From NCBI GenBank assembly GCA_013003245.1, contig JABDJX010000231.1, positions 1-45,571 of the forward strand: a stretch of DNA of 45,571 bases. The letters run 5' to 3'. Under the pieces are notes generated by a model, which was not told the DNA's origin, did no database searches, and saw only the letters and a list, made by a program, of their open reading frames with translations. A program made the position numbers and the translations under genes. Of this stretch, positions 16,531-24,734 are shown one piece after another; the stretch's first letter is position 1, and each line of letters begins with the position of its first letter. This stretch comes from Silicimonas sp. GTDB lineage: Bacteria > Pseudomonadota > Alphaproteobacteria > Rhodobacterales > Rhodobacteraceae.

Positions 16531-18189
16531 TCAGCTTGGGTCGCGCCAGCGATTCACAATGGGATATCGCCTGTCCAGCCAGAACGCACTTTTTGTCAGA
16601 CGCGGGCCGGGCGCGGACTGAAAGCGTTTGTATTCCGCGAGATAGACCAGATGTTCGATCTTTTTGACCATGTCGCGATCATAGCCCTTGGCCACTAAAT
16701 CCGCGACAGAGCAATCGTCATCTACCAACCCCTCAAGCAGCACGTCGAGCACCTCATACGGCGGCAGGCTATCGCTGTCCTTCTGGTCGTCGCGCAATTC
16801 TGCTGTTGGTGGTTTGTCGATGACGCGCGGCGGGACAACCTCACCACCGGGTCCCTTCATCCAGTCGCGGTGATTGGCATTGCGCCAGCGGCAAGTCTCA
16901 AACACCCGCATTTTATACAAGTCTTTGATCGGGTTATAACCTCCCGCCATGTCGCCATAAATCGTCGCATAGCCCACCGCGACTTCGGACTTGTTGCCGG
17001 TGGTCAAAAGCATCTCACCAAACTTGTTTGACAAAGCCATCAACAGAACGCCGCGCAGGCGTGACTGGATGTTCTCTTCCGTCAGCCCCTCCTCGGTACC
17101 GGCGAAAAGGTCCGACAAGGCCTCTGTCACCGCAGCGCGTGGCCCGGCAATGGACACCGTATCAAGCCGCGTGCCCAAATTGCGCGCCACTTCACCGGCA
17201 TCTTCAAGGCTCTCGTCCGAGGTATATTCTGACGGCAGCATCACACAGCGCACGTTTTCCGGCCCGATGGCATCCGCTGCGATCGTGGCGACGATGGCGC
17301 TGTCTATCCCGCCAGAGAGGCCCAGCAACACTTTTTTAAAGCCGGTTTTGCGCAAATAATCTCGCAGGCCCTCAACCATAACGCGATAGTCCTGCTCCCA
17401 AGCGTCGGGCAATGGGGCGATCTCACCCGGCAAGGCGCGCCAGCCATCTTCGGTTTCCTCAAAATCAACATGCGCAATCGCCTCGTCGAAAACAGGCAAA
17501 CGCTTCGCCAACTCGCCACCGGGGTTCAGCACAAATGTCGCCCCGTCAAAAACCTGATCGTCCTGTCCGCCGATCATGTTGAGATAAACCAGCGGCAAAC
17601 CCGTCTCGACAACGCGCGCCACCATAACGTTCAGTCGCGTGTCAAATTTCTCGCGATAGTAGGGCGATCCATTTGGCACCAGCAGGATCTCCGCACCCGA
17701 TTCTGCCAAAGCCTCGGGCACCTCTTCGTGCCAGGCGTCTTCACAAATCGGTGTCCCAACCCGCACCACGCCAAGGTCATAAGGCCCAGACAAGGGCCCC
17801 TGATTATAAAGGCGCACCTCGTCAAAGACGGTCTCATTGGGCAATTCGTGCTTGAGAACCTGGCGCACCAGCTTGCCGCCCTTGCCGATGTGATAGGCGT
17901 TGTAAAGCTTGTCACCCTGCAATAGTGGCCCACCGATACCAATCGCCGGACCATCAGCACACGTGGCAATCAAAGCGTCGATTTTCGCCATGGCATCAAG
18001 CGTGAACGCAGGTTTCATCACCAGGTCCTGCGTCTGGTAGCCGGTGATGAACATCTCGGGCAGCGCGACCATATCGGCACCCGCCGCTTTGCCCTCTTCC
18101 CAGGCCCGGCGTGCAAGAGCTGCATTGCCCTCCAGATCACCCACGGTGGGATTCATTTGCGCAACTGTTAGGCGAAACCGTTTTGCCAA
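16531..18189 (-). CDS. nadE: Glutamine-dependent NAD+ synthase
   Basis: Final step of NAD biosynthesis, amidating nicotinic acid adenine dinucleotide; about 552 residues. The N-terminal nitrilase-type glutaminase domain carries the triad regions ALPEMFITGYQ (Glu), LKHELPNETVFDE (Lys) and TPICEDAW (Cys). The C-terminal synthetase domain has the PP-loop LSGGIDSAIVATIAADA and the YGDMAGGYNPIKDLYK segment. I place the start at TTG 18189, because AGGAG lies seven bases upstream and the residues that follow, AKRFRLT, match the usual N-terminus; the track uses a TTG two codons earlier. It is divergent from the MORN-repeat gene. Confidence 0.94.
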   Translation of the reverse strand: MAKRFRLTVAQMNPTVGDLEGNAALARRAWEEGKAAGADMVALPEMFITGYQTQDLVMKPAFTLDAMAKIDALIATCADGPAIGIGGPLLQGDKLYNAYHIGKGGKLVRQVLKHELPNETVFDEVRLYNQGPLSGPYDLGVVRVGTPICEDAWHEEVPEALAESGAEILLVPNGSPYYREKFDTRLNVMVARVVETGLPLVYLNMIGGQDDQVFDGATFVLNPGGELAKRLPVFDEAIAHVDFEETEDGWRALPGEIAPLPDAWEQDYRVMVEGLRDYLRKTGFKKVLLGLSGGIDSAIVATIAADAIGPENVRCVMLPSEYTSDESLEDAGEVARNLGTRLDTVSIAGPRAAVTEALSDLFAGTEEGLTEENIQSRLRGVLLMALSNKFGEMLLTTGNKSEVAVGYATIYGDMAGGYNPIKDLYKMRVFETCRWRNANHRDWMKGPGGEVVPPRVIDKPPTAELRDDQKDSDSLPPYEVLDVLLEGLVDDDCSVADLVAKGYDRDMVKKIEHLVYLAEYKRFQSAPGPRLTKSAFWLDRRYPIVNRWRDPS

Positions 18190-18292
18190 GACCAAACTCC
18201 TCGTATTCGACGACCCATTTAGAGCGAGATCGTGCGAAGGAAAAGCCGTTGCGACACTGGGACAGCTACTCTAGTTTGGATACACAGGAAAA

Positions 18293-18311
18293 GTCGGGAC
18301 CATAACCCGAC
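18293..18311 (+). promoter_or_regulatory. Leader hairpin before the MORN-repeat gene
   Basis: 6-bp stem GTCGGG/CCCGAC with a 7-base loop, directly upstream of the G-rich ribosome-site region (TTGGAG and GGGGAA). It could modulate access of ribosomes to this gene; this is inferred from position only. Confidence 0.35.
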
Positions 18312-18334
18312 AATTGGAGATGATGGGGAACCGC

Positions 18335-19741
18335 ATGGAATCGCGCATTAGCACCGGACTAGTATTTACTGTTGCGCTGATGTTTGCCACGGGCGTTGCA
18401 GCTCAGGAAGGCCAGGTCGTTACAAAGCAATACGACGATGGTGGTGTGTACGAAGGCACCTTCAAAGACGGCAAGCAACATGGGACCGGAACATATCGAT
18501 TACCCAATGGGTATGTTTATGAAGGCGAATGGGTCGACGGCGAAATTCGCGGCCAGGGTAAAGCAGAGTTTCCGAATGGATCGGTATACATAGGTGAATT
18601 CGCCGCAGGCAAACCAGAAGGTCAGGGTCAGATCACCTTTGCCGACGGTGGCACCTATGAAGGTGGCTGGCTAGACGGCAAAATCAATGGTGACGGTGTC
18701 GCGGTTTACGCCAACGGCGTGCAGTATGAAGGCACTTTTGAGGCCGCTTTACACAATGGTCAGGGCCGGATGGAAAGCCCGAATGGCTACACCTATGAGG
18801 GCGATTGGGTCCGTGGCATCAAGGAAGGCAATGGCACAATCACCTATCCAGATGGTGCCGTTTACGAGGGCACCCTCGTGCGCGGGGTGCGCGAAGGCAC
18901 CGGCAAGCTAACCATGCCAGACGGTTTGATCTATGAAGGCGAATGGGCCGATGGCCAGATCAACGGTCAAGGCGTTCTGACCCAACCCAATGGTGACGTG
19001 TACGAAGGCACGCTCGTGGACGGCAAACGTCAGGGCGAAGGCAAAGTGACCTATGCCAATGGCGACGTCTATGAGGGCACGTTTGTTGACGATCAGCGTC
19101 AGGGCAAGGGCAGCTTTGTCGGAACAGACGGCTATCAGTACACTGGCGACTGGACTGCCGGGCGCATTGAGGGACAAGGCGAAGTCACCTACCCCGACGG
19201 CTCTGTTTACACTGGAAGCTTCAAAAATGATTTGGCCGACGGACGCGGCAAAATCGTCTATCCCGATGGAAACACCTATGAGGGCGCTTGGGTCGGCGGT
19301 GTGATCGAAGGCGAAGGCGTCGCTACTTACGCCAATGGCTTGGTTTATGAGGGCGAGTTTAAAGACGCGCGCATGGACGGTCAGGGAAAGATGACCTTTG
19401 CAGATGGCTATACCTATGAAGGGGGATGGTCCGAAGGACAGCGCTCTGGTCAGGGTATCGCAAAGTATTCAGACGGAACAGAGTATCAGGGCACGTTCAT
19501 AAACGGTCAGCGCGATGGTATTGGCAAGATTATCATGCCAGATGGCTTTACCTATGAAGGCGAATGGAGCAGCGGCGAGATCGACGGTACCGGCATTGCG
19601 ACCTATGCTAACGGGGATGTCTACGAAGGCATGTTCGTCAAAGGGCGGCGTCAGGGCGAAGGCACAATTCGCTATGCGACAGGCGAAGAGCGTAGCGGAG
19701 TTTGGGAAGATGGGGCACTGGCCGAGGAAAGCTCAAACTAA
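18335..19741 (+). CDS. Exported MORN-repeat protein with 18 repeats
   Basis: 468 residues from the ATG at 18335, which has GGGGAA upstream; the track uses an earlier TTG. A signal peptide (MESRISTGLVFTVALMFATG, cleavage near VAA-Q) is followed by 18 uninterrupted MORN repeats of exactly 23 residues, consensus YEGxWxxGxxxGxGxxxYxNGxx, then a short acidic tail. Position 5 of the repeat alternates Phe/Leu and Trp, giving a 46-residue higher-order unit with one phase slip near repeats 9-10. MORN arrays form long beta-hairpin rods and are used as scaffolds; bacterial exported ones have no settled role. The gene is alone and divergent from nadE. Confidence 0.9.
   Translation: MESRISTGLVFTVALMFATGVAAQEGQVVTKQYDDGGVYEGTFKDGKQHGTGTYRLPNGYVYEGEWVDGEIRGQGKAEFPNGSVYIGEFAAGKPEGQGQITFADGGTYEGGWLDGKINGDGVAVYANGVQYEGTFEAALHNGQGRMESPNGYTYEGDWVRGIKEGNGTITYPDGAVYEGTLVRGVREGTGKLTMPDGLIYEGEWADGQINGQGVLTQPNGDVYEGTLVDGKRQGEGKVTYANGDVYEGTFVDDQRQGKGSFVGTDGYQYTGDWTAGRIEGQGEVTYPDGSVYTGSFKNDLADGRGKIVYPDGNTYEGAWVGGVIEGEGVATYANGLVYEGEFKDARMDGQGKMTFADGYTYEGGWSEGQRSGQGIAKYSDGTEYQGTFINGQRDGIGKIIMPDGFTYEGEWSSGEIDGTGIATYANGDVYEGMFVKGRRQGEGTIRYATGEERSGVWEDGALAEESSN
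18449..19690 (+). repeat. 18 tandem 69-bp coding repeats (MORN array)
   Basis: Eighteen in-frame units of 69 bases, each beginning at the Tyr codon of YEG/YTG/YIG/YQG. Units have diverged at DNA level, with many silent differences, so this is an old array and not a recent expansion. Confidence 0.85.
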
Positions 19742-20106
19742 GTAAACTTTAATGAAAATTAACCATTCGCCGTGCAAACTTCTCGAAGCTGCCCAAATCT
19801 CGCCCAACCAAAAGGTGATTACATTTGCGTTCTGCTACCTTAGGTTGTAAAATTTGTATTGGATGAGTGCGAAATGTTTTTCAGAGAAAGCCCAGAAAGC
19901 TTAAGCGAAAAAAACCATCTGTTCCGCTATGTCTACTTCTTGCTAAGTAGTGTTCGGCTCAGAACATATGGTCAATGGAAAGCCGAGGGGGAACCAAATC
20001 CTTTCGTTTCGCAAAAACGGAGGCGGCGTCAAACGTCCCGGCAGGAAATTGTCGACATTTTTCAAGATAAGTTTTGAGCTGACGTAGCGACCACTTTGGA
20101 TCATTA
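19742..20106. other. Gap between MORN and SDR genes, one weak ORF only
   Basis: About 365 bases of lower GC than the flanks. It contains a possible small plus-strand ORF (19874-20077) and a competing minus-strand ORF (19959-20183) that runs into the SDR gene. Neither shows a family I recognise. No strong terminator was seen for the MORN gene. Confidence 0.4.
19874..20077 (+). CDS. Possible small hypothetical protein, 67 residues
   Basis: Starts MFFRESPESLSEKNHLFRYV from the ATG at 19874 (the listed ORF uses an upstream TTG). The sequence has an aromatic, helix-prone middle (LFRYVYFLLSSVRLRTYGQW) and a basic stretch QKRRRRQTSRQ. There is no clear ribosome site. It overlaps a similar-sized minus-strand ORF of no better quality. 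I do not recognise it and keep it only as a weak candidate. Confidence 0.25.
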   Translation: MFFRESPESLSEKNHLFRYVYFLLSSVRLRTYGQWKAEGEPNPFVSQKRRRRQTSRQEIVDIFQDKF

Positions 20107-20772
20107 TCACCACGGTATTTCAAGACCTGCAAAGTCGTAGAACCGCCCGGTCTGCCCAACTTCAAGCCCTTCAAATACATCAATTAATTGACTTGCCGCT
20201 ACATCTGGCTCGGTTGTTTTGTGGCGCGCCGCATACTTCTCGGTAAATCTCGTGGCCACTGTCCCGGGGTGCAAACAAACCGCGATTGCCTGCTTGTGCG
20301 TACGCTTTAGTTCGATCGAAGCGCCATGAATGAGTTGGTTCAGGGCGGCCTTTGACGCCCGATACCCATGCCAGCCACCCAGTTTATTATCACCGATCGA
20401 CCCCACGCGGGCGGACATGGCGGCAAAGACAGACCGTCGATCCTTTGGCAACAGGTGCAGGGCATGTTTCAACACAAGCATCGGCCCGATCGCATTCACT
20501 TTGAATTGTGCGACCAACGCCGCTTCGGACACATCGCGGATCGCTTTCTCGGGCGGCGCACCAGTTGGGGTAAGCGCTCCTGTCGCCACGAAAATCAAAT
20601 CGAAGGTATTGTCCAAACAGCCCAGCAAACGCTCGACTGAGGTCTCGTCCGTAACGTCAAGCCCATCGGACGACCGCGACAAACCTGTGACCCGAAACGA
20701 ACGGCTCTCCAACTCGGTTCCAATGGCCGCACCTATGCCGCCTGATGCGCCTATCAAAAGTGCGTTTCGCAT
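20107..20772 (-). CDS. SDR family oxidoreductase, CsgA/C-factor-like
   Basis: Short-chain dehydrogenase of 221 residues starting MRNALLIGASGGIGAAIG at 20772; the track begins 48 codons too early. The nucleotide-binding motif is GASGGIG (about 8-14). Other family signs are the NNAG-equivalent VATGALTP, the catalytic Ser in AAMSARVGSIGDN and the pair YRASKAAL. The segment VCLHPGTVATRF is typical of the C-factor-like branch of small SDRs. Substrate unknown. It is followed by the weak-ORF region and stands alone on the minus strand. Confidence 0.88.
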   Translation of the reverse strand: MRNALLIGASGGIGAAIGTELESRSFRVTGLSRSSDGLDVTDETSVERLLGCLDNTFDLIFVATGALTPTGAPPEKAIRDVSEAALVAQFKVNAIGPMLVLKHALHLLPKDRRSVFAAMSARVGSIGDNKLGGWHGYRASKAALNQLIHGASIELKRTHKQAIAVCLHPGTVATRFTEKYAARHKTTEPDVAASQLIDVFEGLEVGQTGRFYDFAGLEIPW

Positions 20773-21034
20773 GCTCAATGCCTTCCCACAATAGGGCGCA
20801 TCTAGCGCAATACGAAATCTTGACCAGTACGATTCTGAGCGCCGAAGGGCTGCACAGGCTCGGCAGGAATTCGCCTTAAATCGCCACAATTGCAGGACAA
20901 TCCGACCCAATTCCACTCAAATTGTCCAGGATTCTGTGTTAGAGACATCTTTTTGACATTTTCCAGCCATTACGAGGTCAGAACTGTCTAGCCAAAAATG
21001 CACAGGACGTTTTCGCAATCGCATGGTTCATTGA
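20773..21034. other. Divergent control region between SDR and TadG-like genes
   Basis: 262-base gap with no gene. It holds an inverted repeat GGACAAT ... ATTGTCC near 20893-20927 and, on the plus strand, a consensus -35 TTGACA in TTTTTGACATTTTCC near 20951 with no good -10. Control of either divergent gene is possible. Confidence 0.35.
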
Positions 21035-22348
21035 ATGAAGACTTATTTTTCTCAGTTCTTTTCCCGTGACGAGGGTGCTCTCACCGCCTTCGGCCTGATC
21101 CTTACCATTGCCATGATTGGTATTGGCGGCCTCGCGCTTGACTATGCAAATGCAATCATGATCCGCACGCACCTTCAGGTGGCAGGTGACTCGGCTGCAC
21201 ACGCAGCGATTTTTGCCCGCGACACTGAAAGCGAAGAAGATGCAAAGGCCATCGCCCTTGCAGTCGCACACCGGTCCCTCCCTCCTGAACGGTTTGGCGA
21301 CACAATTCTGGCAGACGATATTATCTTTGGTGTCTGGGATGATGCCACCGATAGTTTCGTGCCCACACCCGGCGAAAGAGAAGCTGTTCTGGTCAACACG
21401 CAAAGGCTTGCGTCGCGCGGTAATGCGATGGCGACCTACTTCCTCAATTTTGTCGGCATTGAAGAGATGGACGTTGTGGCTAACTCGGTTTTCATAACCT
21501 ACCGTCCGACCTGCTTTCGCGAGGGTTTCGTCGCCGAAGACCGCGTAGATGTGCAGTCAAACAACGCATATCGTGAAGGCTACTGCATCCATTCAAATTC
21601 GCACGTTGAGCTGAACTCGAATAATATTTTTGAAGACGGCGTCATCGTCTCAATGCCTTACAAGTCCGATCTTGTTATCCCCTCCAGCGGAATGACCAGC
21701 AACACCGGGCTTGAAAACGCGCTCCGCAGCGGCTCCTACAAGCTGCGCATTTTGCAACGCATCGGCGATGTGATTGACGACTATGATGATCCATCGTCCA
21801 AACACTACCGGCCCGGCTATTTCGACCTTCCCATTCAAACGACCAGCCTGAGCGTGAACCAACAGCTTGACGCGGGAAGTTGGCAGGCAGGACAGATTCA
21901 TACAGCGTCATGCAACGGCAATCAGCGTTTGCGGATCAGATCGGGCGCAACACTTCGGGATGGCGTGATCGATACAGATTGCCGCATTGTGCTTGGCTCG
22001 AATGTGACGCTGGAGAACGTTCTCATCGTTTCAACCAGCACAGCTTTGCGGGCCATTGATGGGGCAGCAGGCGTGACCCTTGGTCTTGACGACAATTGCA
22101 GTGCTGGTGGTGGCGTTCAAATCGTCACGCGCGGCGGAGTTCGGTTTACTGCAAACCTAAACATGTATGGGGTTCAGGTTCTGGCGCTTGATCTGATCGA
22201 TTTTGAAGCCAACGGAAACGGAGTCGAGGGTGTCAGCTTTGTCACAGCTGGTGAAATTGACAGCACATCGAACATGGACATGGGCTTTTGCGATGGCGAA
22301 GGCATGGAAACCAATTTCGAGGCCGAGTATTTCCGAATGCACCGCTGA
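21035..22348 (+). CDS. TadE/TadG-like pilus-assembly-type surface protein
   Basis: 437 residues. The N-terminus SQFFSRDEGALTAFGLILT, with one membrane helix at about 15-37 and then DYANAIMIRTHLQVAGDSAAHAA, is the standard start of TadG/Flp-pilus assembly (Tad domain, DUF2134) proteins. The large extracytoplasmic part has Asn-rich, short beta-strand repeats in the C-half (for example SNVTLENVLIVS and GGVRFTANLNMYGVQVLAL), suggestive of a right-handed beta-helix. No other tad genes are near, so it is an orphan. It ends about 12 bases before the leucine-operon promoter. Confidence 0.8.
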   Translation: MKTYFSQFFSRDEGALTAFGLILTIAMIGIGGLALDYANAIMIRTHLQVAGDSAAHAAIFARDTESEEDAKAIALAVAHRSLPPERFGDTILADDIIFGVWDDATDSFVPTPGEREAVLVNTQRLASRGNAMATYFLNFVGIEEMDVVANSVFITYRPTCFREGFVAEDRVDVQSNNAYREGYCIHSNSHVELNSNNIFEDGVIVSMPYKSDLVIPSSGMTSNTGLENALRSGSYKLRILQRIGDVIDDYDDPSSKHYRPGYFDLPIQTTSLSVNQQLDAGSWQAGQIHTASCNGNQRLRIRSGATLRDGVIDTDCRIVLGSNVTLENVLIVSTSTALRAIDGAAGVTLGLDDNCSAGGGVQIVTRGGVRFTANLNMYGVQVLALDLIDFEANGNGVEGVSFVTAGEIDSTSNMDMGFCDGEGMETNFEAEYFRMHR

Positions 22349-22359
22349 GCCATGAGCCT

Positions 22360-22388
22360 TTGACAAGGCGAGCATCAATCCCTATCTT
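22360..22388 (+). promoter_or_regulatory. Promoter of the leucine leader-cupin-leuA operon
   Basis: Consensus -35 TTGACA (22360-22365), exact 17-base spacer, -10 TATCTT (22383-22388). The expected transcription start is about 22394-22396, which coincides with the ATG of the leader peptide, so the leader would be translated from a leaderless or nearly leaderless mRNA. Confidence 0.75.
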
Positions 22389-22395
22389 CGCCCCT

Positions 22396-22473
22396 ATGAA
22401 CCAGGCTTCCCACATACTGACCCCGCGCGTCCATGCTGGTGCCGACCTGCTTCTTCTCCTTAGCCGCCTCTGA
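22396..22473 (+). CDS. Leucine-rich leader peptide of the leuA operon
   Basis: 25-residue ORF starting MNQASHILTP and ending ADLLLLLSRL. It contains five consecutive Leu codons (22447-22461: ctg ctt ctt ctc ctt) and a sixth Leu just before the TGA stop. It lies between a strong promoter and the cupin-leuA genes and is followed by competing RNA stems. This is the classic design of an amino-acid attenuation leader, read here as sensing charged tRNA-Leu. The track shows it only as the tail of a longer ORF (22288-22473); the promoter position rules out the longer form. The start appears to lie on the first bases of the transcript. Confidence 0.85.
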   Translation: MNQASHILTPRVHAGADLLLLLSRL

Positions 22474-22531
22474 GCGTGCCTGTTGGCGCGACTGCTCAGA
22501 GGGTATATCGCGCCAAAGACACTGCTAAGGA
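22457..22531 (+). promoter_or_regulatory. leuA-operon attenuator with alternative RNA stems
   Basis: Three perfect pairings can be drawn. Stem A: CCTCTGAGC (22467-22475) with GCTCAGAGG (22494-22502). Stem B: TTGGCGCGA (22483-22491) with TCGCGCCAA (22508-22516); its left arm lies in the loop of A, so the two compete. Stem C: TCCTTAGC (22457-22464, overlapping the last Leu codons) with GCTAAGGA (22524-22531), which contains the ribosome site of the cupin gene. None is followed by a T-run, so control may act on translation or by Rho. Stems are read directly; the mechanism is inferred. Confidence 0.65.
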
Positions 22532-22540
22532 CCGACACCG

Positions 22541-22897
22541 ATGAAATCGATTAATCTGTATGAAAAGCTTGCGCTGTTTGACAGCCATTGGGACCCGCAT
22601 GTGGTCGCCAGCTACAATGACAACGATATCATGGTGGTGAAATTCAAAGGCGAATTTCCGTTCCACAAGCATGACACCACCGACGACTTCTTTTTGGTGC
22701 TGGAAGGGCGCGTGACCATGGATTTTGACGACCATGATCCCGTGACGTTCGGACCCGGAGAGCTTGTCGTCGTGCCCAAGGGCGTCGTTCACCGGCCTCG
22801 TGCGAATGCTGAGGTAAAGGTGCTTTTGATCGAGCCCAAAGGCGAGCCAAACACGGGCGACAGCGGTGAGACCCCCGCGCCCAAGCCACATATCTAA
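22541..22897 (+). CDS. Cupin-domain protein
   Basis: Single-domain cupin of 118 residues, first structural gene after the leucine leader. Motif 1 contains HKHDTTDDFFLVLEGRVTMDF, with His-x-His as metal ligands and Asp where many cupins have Glu. Motif 2 is FGPGELVVVPKGVVHRP with the final His. The ribosome site is AAGGA (22527-22531), the segment that can pair with the leader. leuA starts 11 bases after its stop, so the two are co-transcribed. A link to leucine synthesis, stress or metal handling is possible, but its substrate is unknown. Confidence 0.85.
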   Translation: MKSINLYEKLALFDSHWDPHVVASYNDNDIMVVKFKGEFPFHKHDTTDDFFLVLEGRVTMDFDDHDPVTFGPGELVVVPKGVVHRPRANAEVKVLLIEPKGEPNTGDSGETPAPKPHI

Positions 22898-22908
22898 GGA
22901 CAAGACCT

Positions 22909-24477
22909 ATGGCCGACAAAGACCACGTAGTCATATTCGACACCACCTTGCGCGACGGAGAGCAAAGCCCCGGTGCCACGATGAGCCACGATGAAAAGCT
23001 TGAGATCGCTGACCTGTTGGATGAGATGGGCGTCGATATCATTGAGGCGGGGTTTCCCATCGCGTCCGAAGGTGACTTCGCCGCGGTGACCGAGATCGCG
23101 AAGCGCTCCAAGAATGCCGTGATCTGCGGGTTGAGCCGCGCCAACTTCAAGGACATCGATCGCTGTTGGGAGGCCGTGCAGCACGCCGCGCGCCCGCGCA
23201 TTCATACATTTATCGGCACATCGCCGCTTCACCGTGCGATACCGAACCTGACCAAGGACGAGATGGCGGACCGCATTCACGAGACCGTCACACACGCGCG
23301 CAATCTTTGCGATAACGTTCAATGGTCACCCATGGATGCAACGCGCACCGAGTGGGACTATCTGGCGCGCACAGTTGAAATTGCGATCAAGGCGGGTGCG
23401 ACAACGATCAACATCCCCGACACTGTGGGCTATACCGCGCCCAATGAAAGTGCGGAGTTGATCCGCCGCTTGATTGCCGAAGTGCCGGGTGCTGATGACG
23501 TGATTTTCGCCACGCATTGTCATAACGACCTTGGTATGGCGACCGCCAATGCACTGGCTGCTGTGGATGGCGGCGCACGCCAGATCGAGTGCACGATCAA
23601 CGGTCTGGGCGAACGCGCGGGCAACACGGCCTTGGAAGAGGTCGTCATGGCGATGAAGGTGCGCGGCGATATCATGCCCTACAAGACCGGCATTGATACA
23701 ACCAAGCTGATGCACATCTCGCGCCGCGTTTCCACGGTTTCCGGCTTTGCCGTTCAGTATAACAAGGCCATTGTCGGCAAGAACGCCTTTGCGCACGAAA
23801 GCGGCATCCACCAGGACGGCATGCTGAAAAACGCCGAGACGTTCGAGATCATGCGCCCCGAGGATGTCGGTCTGTCAGAGACGAACATCGTTATGGGCAA
23901 GCATTCGGGCCGTGCGGCCTTGCGCTCGAAGCTGAAAGAGCTAGGCTTTGATCTGGGCGACAACCAGTTGAAAGACGTCTTCGTCCGCTTCAAGGCTTTG
24001 GCTGACCGCAAGAAGGAAGTCTTTGAAGACGATCTGATTGCGCTGATGCGCGATCAGGAAACGGGTGAAGAGTATGACCGGATCAAGGTAAAGTTCCTGC
24101 GTGTCATCTGCGGCACTGAAGCACCGCAATCCGCTGACCTGATCCTTGAGATTGACGGTGAAGAAAAACGGACGACAGCTCAGGGCGACGGCCCCGTAGA
24201 CGCGACGTTCAACGCAGTCACACAGCTTTTCCCGCACGATGCGCAACTGCAGCTTTACCAGGTGCACGCCGTGACCGAAGGAACCGACGCGCAAGCCACC
24301 GTAAGTGTGCGCATGGAGGAAAACGGCCGCATCGCAACAGGACAGTCCGCAGACACCGATACGGTGGTCGCATCTGCCAAGGCCTACGTGAACGCGTTGA
24401 ACCGGTTGGTGGTGCGACGCGAAAAGTCTGATCCCAACGCGGACGTCAAGCAAGTGAGCTACAAGGACGCCGGATGA
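22909..24477 (+). CDS. leuA: 2-isopropylmalate synthase
   Basis: First committed enzyme of leucine biosynthesis, joining acetyl-CoA and 2-ketoisovalerate; 522 residues. The HMGL-like TIM barrel starts VIFDTTLRDGEQSPGA, with further motifs HCHNDLGMATANALAA, GLGERAGNTALEEV and HESGIHQDGM. The C-terminal allosteric leucine-binding domain (about residues 390-500) is present, so feedback inhibition is expected on top of leader control. Ribosome site AAGGACAAGACCT precedes the ATG. leuB, leuC and leuD are not adjacent in this window. Confidence 0.97.
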   Translation: MADKDHVVIFDTTLRDGEQSPGATMSHDEKLEIADLLDEMGVDIIEAGFPIASEGDFAAVTEIAKRSKNAVICGLSRANFKDIDRCWEAVQHAARPRIHTFIGTSPLHRAIPNLTKDEMADRIHETVTHARNLCDNVQWSPMDATRTEWDYLARTVEIAIKAGATTINIPDTVGYTAPNESAELIRRLIAEVPGADDVIFATHCHNDLGMATANALAAVDGGARQIECTINGLGERAGNTALEEVVMAMKVRGDIMPYKTGIDTTKLMHISRRVSTVSGFAVQYNKAIVGKNAFAHESGIHQDGMLKNAETFEIMRPEDVGLSETNIVMGKHSGRAALRSKLKELGFDLGDNQLKDVFVRFKALADRKKEVFEDDLIALMRDQETGEEYDRIKVKFLRVICGTEAPQSADLILEIDGEEKRTTAQGDGPVDATFNAVTQLFPHDAQLQLYQVHAVTEGTDAQATVSVRMEENGRIATGQSADTDTVVASAKAYVNALNRLVVRREKSDPNADVKQVSYKDAG

Positions 24478-24490
24478 TCACCCGATGATT

Positions 24491-24511
24491 CTGGGGGGCA
24501 CCGCCCCCCGG
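24491..24511 (+). terminator. GC-rich hairpin downstream of leuA
   Basis: Stem GGGGGGC / GCCCCCC with the 3-base loop ACC, 16 bases past the leuA stop codon. It is very stable but followed by ATAAACACG, not a T-run. It resembles the palindromic core of the other 3' repeats in this window and probably marks the 3' end of the leuA transcript. Confidence 0.55.
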
Positions 24512-24734
24512 ATAAACACGCCCCATTTCCGCCCGATTTACTGCCTTGAAAACGTGCATTTTTGGCTATTGTTTATTGTATCCGTCCAATAAGGGATCTC
24601 GCACCCGGATAACCCCGCAGTTTGGAACCGATAAACGTACACTTCGCCAAATTGCCGCCACATTTCTGCCCTAACAATGTCTTCAAGGTCGAGCGTGTCC
24701 CTCCAGGAAATCGGCCTTGTGTGTGTAAACGGTA

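Noticed and set aside
19959-20183. 74-codon minus-strand ORF near the SDR 3' end
   Set aside because: It overlaps the SDR C-terminus in another frame, has no ribosome site and no recognisable feature.
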